This document shows, in pieces, positions 1 to 5,064 of a stretch of 9,408 nucleotides of DNA (the stretch's first letter is position 1; every line of letters begins with the position of its first letter). The position numbers were made by a program, and so were the translations under genes. Below the pieces are notes generated by a model. It saw nothing but the letters and a program-made list of their open reading frames with translations. It ran no database searches and was not told the DNA's origin. The stretch covers positions 1 to 9,408 of the forward strand of contig DALYDM010000021.1 in the NCBI GenBank assembly GCA_031973235.1, given 5' to 3'. This DNA is from JAGOQQ01 sp031973235. GTDB lineage: Bacteria > Patescibacteriota > Minisyncoccia > Phycocordibacterales > UBA9973.

Positions 1-24
1 ATAAATTTATGAATAATAAAACAC

Positions 25-54
25 TAAAAATCTACTGCATATTGTAGATTTTTA
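25..54 (-). terminator. Rho-independent terminator of csoR
   Basis: An 11-bp perfect stem (25-35 with 44-54) has an 8-base loop; the descending arm on the minus strand carries five Ts. The csoR stop codon TAG (32-34) sits inside the stem, so coding sequence and terminator overlap. Confidence 0.75.
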
Positions 55-322
55 ACAATTCTTTGATTGATCCTTCCTTGTCTGTTTTCAGTTGTTCTGC
101 AAGACAAGATTCTAAGTGACCTTTTAATAATTCTTTTCGTGCACTGTGTAGTAGACCTATAACGCTATCAATTTGTTGGATAACTTCAGGGCAGTATCTT
201 CCATCGTCGACCATCTCGGGAATCTTTGCCACACTTCCTATTGCCATATTAATAACTTTGCGAGCCTTTGTGTTCGGCTCACCGTGCTTGTGAACATGAT
301 GATTGTGTTGTTGTTTGACCAT
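32..322 (-). CDS. csoR: CsoR-family copper-sensing repressor
   Basis: A 96-residue metal-sensing repressor of the CsoR/RcnR family, all-helical proteins that leave DNA on binding metal, usually Cu(I). The Cu(I) ligand set is complete: Cys44 (in RYCPEV), His69 and Cys73 (in GHLESC), with the 25- and 4-residue spacing of M. tuberculosis CsoR. Tyr43 precedes the first Cys, as in the family. Two features are odd. The N-terminus is His-rich (HNHHVHKH, residues 6-13), and the helix-1 motif usually written RIEGQVRGI reads AIGSVAKI, so some DNA- or allostery-related residues differ. The reading frame extends to an ATG at 373, but that lies in the upstream terminator and ahead of the promoter, so the start at 322 is chosen. 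Promoter, operator and terminator are its own, which implies a monocistronic, autorepressed gene. No copper exporter lies in the window. The family call is sure; copper as ligand is inferred from the C-H-C set. Confidence 0.9.
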   Translation of the reverse strand: MVKQQHNHHVHKHGEPNTKARKVINMAIGSVAKIPEMVDDGRYCPEVIQQIDSVIGLLHSARKELLKGHLESCLAEQLKTDKEGSIKELLKIYNMQ

Positions 323-348
323 ATACCCTATAGTATAGGGTATATGGT
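318..348. promoter_or_regulatory. 31-nt perfect palindromic operator of csoR
   Basis: Two 15-base arms (318-332 and 334-348) are exact reverse complements around a single central G at 333. The core is TACCCTATA-G-TATAGGGTA. This resembles known CsoR sites, in which a T-A-C-C-C half faces G-G-G-T-A. It covers the -10 hexamer, the predicted transcription start and the ATG of csoR, so bound repressor would block RNA polymerase directly. That CsoR binds here is inferred from position and form. Confidence 0.85.
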
Positions 349-360
349 TTTGGAAGTCAA
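332..360 (-). promoter_or_regulatory. csoR promoter (TTGACT-17-TATACT)
   Basis: On the minus strand, -35 TTGACT (355-360) and -10 TATACT (332-337) are separated by exactly 17 bases. The start would fall near 325-326, leaving a leader of only about 3 nt before the ATG at 322. The -10 lies inside the palindromic operator. The -35 abuts the terminator hairpin at 361-400, which insulates this promoter from transcription through the tRNA gene. Confidence 0.75.
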
Positions 361-400
361 GAACAAAAAACACTTCTCGTTTTAGAAGTGTTTTTTGTTC
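361..400. terminator. Strong bidirectional hairpin terminator
   Basis: A perfect 17-bp stem (361-377 with 384-400) has a 6-base loop. It has six As on one arm and six Ts on the other, so it can act in either direction. The only gene running into it is tRNA-Gln on the minus strand; it separates that transcript from the csoR promoter, which begins at the next base. Confidence 0.75.
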
Positions 401-476
401 TGAATACTGCTCTCAGCAGGTTTGCAATTAAAGTATAGTTCTACTTGATTAGCTCTATCTTTGAGCTAGCTCATGT
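401..476. other. Spacer downstream of tRNA-Gln
   Basis: No gene is seen. A short inverted repeat (TAGCTC with GAGCTA, about 451-469) lies just 3' of the tRNA on the minus strand, with no T-run. It could mark a processing site in the trailer, but this is weak. Confidence 0.3.
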
Positions 477-550
477 TGGCTGCGGGACTTGGACTCGAAC
501 CAAGATACTTCGCTTCAGAGGCGAATGTCCTACCATTAGACGATCCCGCA
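477..550 (-). tRNA. tRNA-Gln (anticodon CUG), CCA encoded
   Basis: A full cloverleaf reads on the minus strand. The acceptor stem is TGCGGGA (550-544) with TCCCGCA (487-481). The D stem is GTCT/GGAC. The anticodon stem is TTCGC/GCGAA around the loop CTCTGAA, giving anticodon CTG, which reads CAG (Gln). The variable loop has four bases, and the T arm is CTTGG-TTCGAGT-CCAAG. The discriminator is G and the 3' CCA is encoded (479-477). The gene lies between the terminator of the histidine phosphatase gene and the hairpin at 361-400. No clear promoter fits in the 28 bases upstream, so it may partly depend on read-through and processing. Confidence 0.95.
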
Positions 551-578
551 ATATATTCTCGAAATATACCACAAATTT

Positions 579-607
579 AAAAGCCTCGCACAAAGTGCGA
601 AGCTTTT
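579..607 (-). terminator. Terminator of the histidine phosphatase gene
   Basis: A 13-bp stem (579-591 with 595-607) has a 3-base loop. Its one imperfect pair is a G-U wobble on the minus-strand RNA but a C-A mismatch on the plus strand, which favours the minus direction. It starts 16 bases beyond the stop codon at 623. The seven-base T-run on the plus strand means it might also act that way. Confidence 0.65.
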
Positions 608-622
608 TTAATGTACCAATTC

Positions 623-1435
623 TCAATCTGGATTTGTTCGATTTTTTTCTGCTTCCTCCAACAATTCTGCGTTTGTATATTTCTTTCTTTGAATTACAGA
701 AAAATCGTCTTCAGGATCACCTCCACCACCGGGTCGTATCATGCGCACCCAATCCAATCTATCTGAAAGGATTTGAGTATTCTCAAATGGATTTTCTCTC
801 GTATAGTGAATGATTGAACAGTTTGGAACTCTTTTGCTCGGGTCCAATGAAATGAGAAGATCGTTTGTATCCTTAAGAGACAAGCGTTCGAGTATTATAC
901 GAAACGCCCTCATGACATGACCGTGACAGACAATAACCACATCTTTTCCATCGCATTCTCTGGCAAGAGTATCAATCACTACTTTGATTCGATGACAAAG
1001 ATCTGCAATACTTTCGCCTTGTGGAGGACGGAAGAAAAACGGCTGCTTCTTGTAAAACCTTTTTTGATCTGCATAATCAATATCCCTTTTTGATGGAGTA
1101 ATCTCATTGAATAATCCACCATCCCGCTCTCTTAAGTTAAAATCCGGCATCCACATTGGATTTGGCAGACTAAGATATGCTGCAGTTTGCAATGCACGAA
1201 CATTGTTTGAAACGAGCATTCTGTCAAAGTAGATAATCTTGTTCTCTTTGAACCAGAGTCCTGCTTTCTGGGCCTGCTCGATACCCAAGTCGGTCAGAGC
1301 ATACTGTGATTCATGAAGTCCTAAGAACTCATCATTGAAGAATTGCTCATCTCCTGTTTCTTCAAATTTTTTTACGACTAAGTTTCCTTCAGACTGTCCG
1401 TGTCTGACAAGGAAAAGGTTTTTTGGCATTCCCAT
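623..1435 (-). CDS. Histidine phosphatase (phosphoglycerate mutase-like)
   Basis: A 270-residue member of the histidine phosphatase superfamily, which moves phosphate through a phospho-histidine. The catalytic set is visible: Arg11-His12 in RHGQSEGN (nucleophile), Arg80 in SNNVRALQTA, Glu103 in RERDGG (the acid), and His171 in VCHGHVMR. The substrate cannot be read from sequence; GpmB/PhoE-type phosphatases and true mutases share these motifs. About 60 residues follow the core, ending in a GGGGDPEDD stretch and a charged helix-like tail, which is longer than simple members. The frame is open up to 1564, but a good promoter at 1458-1486 puts the transcript start near 1451. The start is therefore at 1435 (MGMPKN) or 1429 (MPKN); no Shine-Dalgarno decides between them. 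It is transcribed divergently from the helicase and ends in TGA. Confidence 0.88.
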   Translation of the reverse strand: MGMPKNLFLVRHGQSEGNLVVKKFEETGDEQFFNDEFLGLHESQYALTDLGIEQAQKAGLWFKENKIIYFDRMLVSNNVRALQTAAYLSLPNPMWMPDFNLRERDGGLFNEITPSKRDIDYADQKRFYKKQPFFFRPPQGESIADLCHRIKVVIDTLARECDGKDVVIVCHGHVMRAFRIILERLSLKDTNDLLISLDPSKRVPNCSIIHYTRENPFENTQILSDRLDWVRMIRPGGGGDPEDDFSVIQRKKYTNAELLEEAEKNRTNPD

Positions 1436-1457
1436 TTTTTGTTGTTTTGTTTTTTTC

Positions 1458-1486
1458 AAAATACCATATTTTTTTTGTAATGACAA
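1458..1486 (-). promoter_or_regulatory. Histidine phosphatase promoter (TTGTCA-17-TATTTT)
   Basis: The -35 TTGTCA (1481-1486) and -10 TATTTT (1458-1463) are 17 bases apart, with TGG just before the -10. The predicted start near 1451 gives a leader of about 16-22 nt and makes the longer reading frame unlikely. Confidence 0.5.
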
Positions 1487-1557
1487 GAATGTAACAATTT
1501 GAACCTCAGTATCAACTACCACAAATACAGAGTAACAAAGTACAAATTGTTGCACTG

Positions 1558-1586
1558 TTGACAAAATATAAAATATAGATTATAGT
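1558..1586 (+). promoter_or_regulatory. DEAD-box helicase promoter (TTGACA-17-TATAGT)
   Basis: A perfect -35 TTGACA (1558-1563) is followed after 17 bases by TATAGT (1581-1586). Transcription would start near 1593, leaving a leader of about 140 nt before the helicase ATG. It is divergent from the histidine phosphatase promoter, and the two -35 hexamers are about 70 bases apart. Confidence 0.75.
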
Positions 1587-1592
1587 ACCTAA

Positions 1593-1732
1593 GTAACTTA
1601 TTATCTCAACGGTTTTCTTGTGGAATTTCCATTCCCTCTTATGCACTCACGTGCTCTTAAAACTCTCGAGACCAGACTAGTCGCCGTCTTATTATTTTAT
1701 AGACTAGAGAGTTATAGGAGTGCGTTTTTTTA
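1593..1732 (+). promoter_or_regulatory. Structured 5' leader of the helicase mRNA
   Basis: This stretch of about 140 nt lies between the predicted start and the ATG. Nested complementary blocks are GCACTC (1643-1648) with GAGTGC (1718-1723), AACTCTC (1661-1667) with GAGAGTT (1707-1713), and TAGTC (1678-1682) with GACTA (1702-1706). The outer stem includes the only Shine-Dalgarno-like GGAG (1717-1720) and is followed by seven Ts (1725-1731) right before the start codon. GCAC (1643-1646) can pair instead with GTGC (1650-1653), freeing GGAG. This could be a translational switch or an attenuator. I do not recognise a known riboswitch class. Confidence 0.5.
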
Positions 1733-3022
1733 ATGCATACTCTTTTTATTGATATGGAAAATCAACGACGAGGAGGATTCAAAAAATCCTTCCCAAAAAG
1801 ATCTTTTGGTGGCAACAGTGGCGGTTCACGCCCAGGCATCAAAGGACGGTTCAGCAATTCACGCGGACGATCATCTCGTGCAAATCCTGGAGAACGACTC
1901 GACTTTAGTCGATTTATCAACAAAGCAATCATCACAGAAGAAATTGAAAAGTTTGTTCCTGAACACACTTTTAGTGACTTCCTCGTGGATGAGCGTCTCA
2001 AAAAGGCAATCGGACACAAAGGATATGTTCTTCCTACTCCGATTCAAGATCGTGCGATTCCGCACATATTGAAAGGTGTGGATGTGGTAGGTATTGCAAA
2101 TACTGGTACAGGAAAGACAGCGACATTTCTTATCCCACTCATCAACAAAGTACTTCTCAATAAATTTGAAAAGATTATGGTGGTAGTACCGACTCGTGAA
2201 CTCGCGATTCAAATCAATGACGAACTTCGTGGATTCACACCAACACTTCGAGTATTTTCTGCGTGTTGCGTGGGTGGTATGGGTATCGGCAAACAAATTG
2301 CTGATCTCAAATACAATCCAAGTTTTGTGATTGGAACACCAGGACGATTGAAGGACCTCATCGAACGAAAAAAGATTGTTATGAGTGAATTCAACACAAT
2401 CGTACTTGATGAAGCAGACCGAATGCTTGATATGGGATTCATCAACGACATGAAATTCATCATGAAAATGATGCCCGAAAATCGACATACACTCTTTTTC
2501 TCAGCGACATTGTCACGAGAAATTGAAATGCTTATCAATGACTTTCTTCGAAATCCTGTACGCATCTCAGTAAAGACACAAGATACATCGAAAAACGTTG
2601 ACCAAGATGTAGTACGAGTTCCACACGGACAAGATAAGATTGAAATTCTCCACGACTTACTTAATGACAAAGAATTTAGCAAAGTACTTATCTTCGGACG
2701 AACAAAACATGGAGTAGAAGAACTCTCAAAAAGACTTCTTCAAAAAGGATTCAAGGCTGAATCTATTCATGGAAACAAAAACCATTCTCAACGACAAAAA
2801 GCACTCAAATCATTCAAAGACAACAATGTGCAAATTTTGGTCGCGACAGATGTGGCAGCACGAGGGCTTGATATCTCAGATATCTCTCACGTGATCAACT
2901 ATGAACTTCCCGAAACCTACGACGACTATGTTCACCGAATCGGACGAACAGGACGAGGTAGCAAGAAAGGAAAAGCACTCACCTTCATTGGTGGGTCTAC
3001 TCCAAACAAAAAGTGGAAATAA
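1733..3022 (+). CDS. DEAD-box ATP-dependent RNA helicase
   Basis: A 429-residue DEAD-box RNA helicase with all core motifs: Q motif (PTPIQ, 101-105), I (ANTGTGKT, 122-129), Ia (PTREL, 153-157), Ib (TPGR, 202-205), II (DEAD, 226-229), III (SAT, 257-259), V (ARGLD, 376-380) and VI (HRIGRTGR, 401-408). It uses ATP to unwind or remodel short RNA duplexes in the cytoplasm. Before the core is a basic, Gly/Arg/Ser-rich disordered tail (about 10-50) that probably binds RNA. The C-terminus stops soon after motif VI with no extra RNA-binding domain, closest to RhlE-like or minimal helicases. The first ATG (1733) lies 12 bases after GGAG; an alternative Met at 1754 would begin MENQRRGG. The long leader suggests post-transcriptional control, for example by cold or by its own activity. 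Confidence 0.95.
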   Translation: MHTLFIDMENQRRGGFKKSFPKRSFGGNSGGSRPGIKGRFSNSRGRSSRANPGERLDFSRFINKAIITEEIEKFVPEHTFSDFLVDERLKKAIGHKGYVLPTPIQDRAIPHILKGVDVVGIANTGTGKTATFLIPLINKVLLNKFEKIMVVVPTRELAIQINDELRGFTPTLRVFSACCVGGMGIGKQIADLKYNPSFVIGTPGRLKDLIERKKIVMSEFNTIVLDEADRMLDMGFINDMKFIMKMMPENRHTLFFSATLSREIEMLINDFLRNPVRISVKTQDTSKNVDQDVVRVPHGQDKIEILHDLLNDKEFSKVLIFGRTKHGVEELSKRLLQKGFKAESIHGNKNHSQRQKALKSFKDNNVQILVATDVAARGLDISDISHVINYELPETYDDYVHRIGRTGRGSKKGKALTFIGGSTPNKKWK

Positions 3023-3024
3023 GA

Positions 3025-3054
3025 AAAAGCGCGCCCGATTGGGTGCGCTTTTTT
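3025..3054 (+). terminator. Terminator of the helicase gene
   Basis: An 8-bp GC-rich stem, GCGCGCCC (3029-3036) with GGGTGCGC (3041-3048), has a GATT loop and one G-U pair. It is flanked by As and followed by six Ts. It begins 3 bases after the stop codon. Confidence 0.9.
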
Positions 3055-3069
3055 GCTCTCTGATATTTC

Positions 3070-3078
3070 TGATACAAT
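3070..3078 (+). promoter_or_regulatory. Extended -10 promoter of the LOG-family gene
   Basis: TGA directly precedes the -10 hexamer TACAAT (3073-3078). Six bases then lead to the ATG at 3085, so transcription should begin at or next to the start codon, giving a leaderless mRNA. The -35 region falls on the T-run of the helicase terminator and has no good hexamer, as expected for an extended -10 promoter. Confidence 0.6.
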
Positions 3079-3084
3079 ACATCC

Positions 3085-3789
3085 ATGAACACTTTACACA
3101 ACGGACACACACATTTGACCCCAGAGGAAATAAAAGCAGGATGTATCAACAGAGTCGGAGACGACAAAAGCAAAACACGCATATGTGTAATCAACGAAGA
3201 ATTCAAACAAGGATTTGATTTCCTTAAAGACAAGAAGCAGTCAGTGACGTTCTTCGGTTCGGCACGATTTGATGAGAACAACAAATACTACATACAAACA
3301 CGCTCACTTGCACACAAGATTTCCCAAGAACTAAAATTTGCCGTTGTATCTGGTGGAGGCCCAGGTATTATGGAAGCAGCAAACCGTGGAGCATTTGAAG
3401 CAGGAGGACAATCTCTCGGGCTCACCATCGAGCTCCCTACTGAGCAAAATGTAAATCCATATGTGACAGATTCAATCCCGTTTTATTTCTTCTTTGCTCG
3501 AAAGGTCACTCTTTCATATGCAGCTGAAGGATATATTTTTGCACCAGGTGGATTCGGAACACTAGATGAATTTTTTGAAATTATCACACTTGTCCAAACT
3601 GGCAAAATTCCTCATGTGCCAATATTTTGTATTGGAAGTGATTTCTGGAATCCACTACAAGACTTCATAAAGAATGTCTTGCTTGCAAACAAAACAATTG
3701 ACCAAAAGGATATTGAGATATACAAAATTACTGATGATGAAAATGAAATAATTGAAGCACTTCGTCACGCTCCGCTACGACAAGGATAG
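3085..3789 (+). CDS. LOG-family nucleotide phosphoribohydrolase
   Basis: A 234-residue protein of the LOG / Rossmann-fold family (TIGR00730-like), often mislabelled lysine decarboxylase. Characterised members split nucleoside 5'-monophosphates into free base and ribose 5-phosphate. Diagnostic motifs are GGGPGIMEAANRGA (residues 90-103) and PGGFGTLDE (154-162), with the conserved Arg139-Lys140 pair between them. An N-terminal stretch of about 50 residues before the Rossmann core is less conserved. In a bacterium with sparse metabolism it most likely serves nucleotide or base salvage, but the true substrate is unknown. It follows the helicase by 62 bases, behind a terminator, and has its own extended -10 promoter. 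It stops with TAG, and no strong terminator follows: only a 7-bp inverted repeat (3824-3830 with 3844-3850) without a T-run. Confidence 0.9.
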   Translation: MNTLHNGHTHLTPEEIKAGCINRVGDDKSKTRICVINEEFKQGFDFLKDKKQSVTFFGSARFDENNKYYIQTRSLAHKISQELKFAVVSGGGPGIMEAANRGAFEAGGQSLGLTIELPTEQNVNPYVTDSIPFYFFFARKVTLSYAAEGYIFAPGGFGTLDEFFEIITLVQTGKIPHVPIFCIGSDFWNPLQDFIKNVLLANKTIDQKDIEIYKITDDENEIIEALRHAPLRQG

Positions 3790-3878
3790 ATTGAGAAGTA
3801 TCACGAGAATAATTTATATTTAAAACACAACCTCCATCAAAGATTGTGTTATGTGTATTATCGACACAAACGAAAAGG

Positions 3879-3903
3879 CCGCTTCCCAAAATCCGGGAAG
3901 CGG
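3879..3903 (-). terminator. Terminator of the 132-residue unknown gene
   Basis: A perfect 9-bp GC-rich stem (3879-3887 with 3895-3903) has a 7-base loop. On the minus strand it is followed by CC, four Ts, C and three Ts. It sits 16 bases beyond the stop codon of the gene at 3920-4318. The plus strand has no T-run. Confidence 0.7.
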
Positions 3904-3919
3904 TGAACACATCAATACT

Positions 3920-4318
3920 TTACGATGCTAGGCTCATTTTTTTCTCGAGAAGAAGAGCTTTTTTCTTCAAGTGAACAAAATCAGTGAGATTTGCCTTCTC
4001 GATCGAGTTCTGAACAGTACGAAATTCAGTATTATTCAAATCCTCAGACAAAGCCCCATTTTCTGAACAAGCCTGACTCCAACGATTTAGTGCAGAATGT
4101 GCATAATATGTTTCTACTACATTGCTGAATGTTGCATCAGTAAAAACATGTACACACACAATTCCAATTTTTTTACTGTTGCCTTTGGGCTCGTTAACCC
4201 TGACAATTTTCACAACAACCCTTCCGTTTTTCAATCGGATTTTTTCTGCATGACGCTTGCGACTGAAGCTTTGCTGATGTTGTCCGTGCTGTGCACGATT
4301 TTCATTTCTTGCTTGCAT
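3920..4318 (-). CDS. Small unknown protein (132 aa)
   Basis: I do not recognise this protein. From the chosen ATG it has 132 residues. A basic, Gln/His-rich, probably disordered head (1-30) is followed by a strand-like stretch (NGRVVVKIVRV, then KIGIVCVHVF), a middle with Tyr/Trp and polar residues, and a Lys/Leu-rich helix at the end (about 105-128). There is no signal peptide or membrane segment. The frame is open to 4405, but that start lies inside the neighbour's terminator and upstream of this gene's own promoter, so 4318 is preferred; only a weak A/G-rich stretch precedes it. Its own consensus promoter and terminator argue that it is expressed alone. The spacing of Asn-Glu, Cys and Asn-Asn resembles the next gene (4422-4757), so the two may be distant paralogues. 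Confidence 0.65.
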   Translation of the reverse strand: MQARNENRAQHGQHQQSFSRKRHAEKIRLKNGRVVVKIVRVNEPKGNSKKIGIVCVHVFTDATFSNVVETYYAHSALNRWSQACSENGALSEDLNNTEFRTVQNSIEKANLTDFVHLKKKALLLEKKMSLAS

Positions 4319-4349
4319 ATTCTTTTTTTTGTTTAATGTACGGATTAAG

Positions 4350-4378
4350 AATATATCAGTATTTGGCGATTGTGTCAA
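4350..4378 (-). promoter_or_regulatory. Consensus promoter of the 132-residue unknown gene
   Basis: A perfect -35 TTGACA (4373-4378), a 17-base spacer ending in TGA, and -10 TATATT (4350-4355). Predicted start is near 4343 with a leader of about 25 nt. The -35 overlaps the end of the T-run of the preceding terminator. Confidence 0.8.
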
Positions 4379-4379
4379 T

Positions 4380-4413
4380 AAAAAAACACCTGGTATGTAG
4401 TACATACCAGGTG
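4380..4413 (-). terminator. Terminator of the 111-residue unknown gene
   Basis: A perfect 13-bp palindromic stem (4387-4399 with 4401-4413, single central base 4400) is followed on the minus strand by seven Ts (4386-4380). In RNA the loop must open a few pairs. It starts 8 bases after the stop codon at 4422. Confidence 0.85.
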
Positions 4414-4421
4414 GAAATAAC

Positions 4422-4757
4422 TTAATTACGAGGAATTTTCAATGCGATTCTCGACTGAGTATCGTATCGAGGAATCACTCTTAGTTTTCGCTGCAAATTA
4501 TTCTTCGCCGCCACAACTTGCTCAATCTGCGATTTACCCAACTCAACAGCCGGCAACTCAGGATTGTTAAAACGAAACAAATCCCAATCCTCAACAGTCA
4601 GTTGTGACTTTCCCATTAATCTGGATGTTTGTGTCATTTCGTGATTTAAAACATGTACACTCAACGGGTTGAGTGACTCACCACAGACAAGTAAGACAAT
4701 GTTTTTGGTTGTGTTTCCTTCATTGAAAGAAATACATTCGGCAAACATTTTTTTCAT
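4422..4757 (-). CDS. Small unknown protein (111 aa)
   Basis: I do not recognise this protein. It has 111 residues, with a strand-like hydrophobic stretch (KNIVLLVCG, 18-26), a polar middle, and a basic C-terminal region with a helix-like segment (SQIEQVVAAKNNLQRKLR, 76-93). No signal peptide, membrane segment or catalytic motif is evident. The start is at 4757 (MKKMF) or 4748 (MF); neither has a Shine-Dalgarno. A full-consensus promoter lies about 25 bases upstream of the transcript start-to-ATG interval, and a strong terminator follows. By eye it shares a pattern with the adjacent 132-residue gene: Asn-Glu, then Cys 13 residues after that Asn, then Asn-Asn about 52 residues on, and a basic helix. 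The same strand, the same architecture and this pattern suggest an old tandem duplication. Confidence 0.65.
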   Translation of the reverse strand: MKKMFAECISFNEGNTTKNIVLLVCGESLNPLSVHVLNHEMTQTSRLMGKSQLTVEDWDLFRFNNPELPAVELGKSQIEQVVAAKNNLQRKLRVIPRYDTQSRIALKIPRN

Positions 4758-4787
4758 ACGATGATATTGTTTTTAAGGTTCAATAAT

Positions 4788-4815
4788 ATTATATCATAAT
4801 TGAGCTTTATGTCAA
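4788..4815 (-). promoter_or_regulatory. Full-consensus promoter of the 111-residue unknown gene
   Basis: Perfect -35 TTGACA (4810-4815) and perfect -10 TATAAT (4788-4793), with a 16-base spacer ending in TGA (extended -10). Start is predicted near 4781, with a leader of about 24 nt. This is the closest match to the sigma-70 consensus in the window, which points to strong, constitutive expression of a gene of unknown role. Confidence 0.85.
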
Positions 4816-4857
4816 TATAATAAAAAATAAAGTCCATGATACCATTAGCCTCAAGAG

Positions 4858-5064
4858 ATGTTCCGAAGACGCAAGAATAAAATTCCTCATTATGGTCCAC
4901 AATATAATACGTGGGAGTACTTAGATTCTGCAACTCGAAATCTTCGAAAAGCGCTTTGCGACAGCAAAGGTTGGCTCCTTGCACACACCGCACGTAGAAT
5001 ACGCATTGTGAAATCCCGCACCACTTTATGGTACGGGATTTTTTTATTGACCTTTGTTTTTTAA
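4858..5064 (+). CDS. Doubtful small ORF (68 codons), basic product
   Basis: A possible 68-residue basic protein with an Arg/Lys-rich start (MFRRRKNK) and a helix-prone middle (residues about 20-50). It resembles no family I know. In its favour, it lies in an otherwise empty stretch whose plus strand ends in a good terminator. Against it, the last 16 or so codons run through that terminator hairpin, the stop lies beyond it and overlaps the 3' end of pyrG, and there is no clear ribosome site or -35. A second frame is open from 4925 to a TGA at 5009-5011, just before the hairpin, but has no ATG. The region may instead encode a small RNA or a decayed gene. Confidence 0.25.
   Translation: MFRRRKNKIPHYGPQYNTWEYLDSATRNLRKALCDSKGWLLAHTARRIRIVKSRTTLWYGIFLLTFVF
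5011..5045 (+). terminator. Terminator between the small plus transcript and pyrG
   Basis: A stem pairs 5011-5023 with 5029-5041 around a 5-base loop, followed on the plus strand by Ts to 5045. One internal position is C-A on the plus strand but a G-U wobble on the minus strand. The T-run favours the plus strand; the pairing slightly favours the minus strand, where it lies directly after the pyrG stop but with only three Us. It may serve both. Confidence 0.6.

Noticed and set aside
445..813. 122-codon plus-strand ORF
   Set aside because: It covers tRNA-Gln, a terminator and the 3' end of the histidine phosphatase in antisense.
1436..1564. N-terminal extension of the histidine phosphatase
   Set aside because: It lies upstream of the predicted transcript start, and the family core begins at MPKNLFLVRHG.
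1871..2488. 205-codon ORF antisense to the helicase
   Set aside because: It lies wholly inside a well-supported gene and has the His/Cys/Phe-rich make-up of an antisense shadow.
4319..4405. N-terminal extension of the 132-residue unknown gene
   Set aside because: It starts inside the neighbour's terminator and spans this gene's own promoter.
4754..4993. 79-codon minus-strand ORF whose stop overlaps the start of the 111-residue gene (ATGA)
   Set aside because: It runs through the consensus promoter of that gene, its last third is just AT-rich promoter DNA, and it has an unlikely Cys-rich start. The overlap looks like chance.
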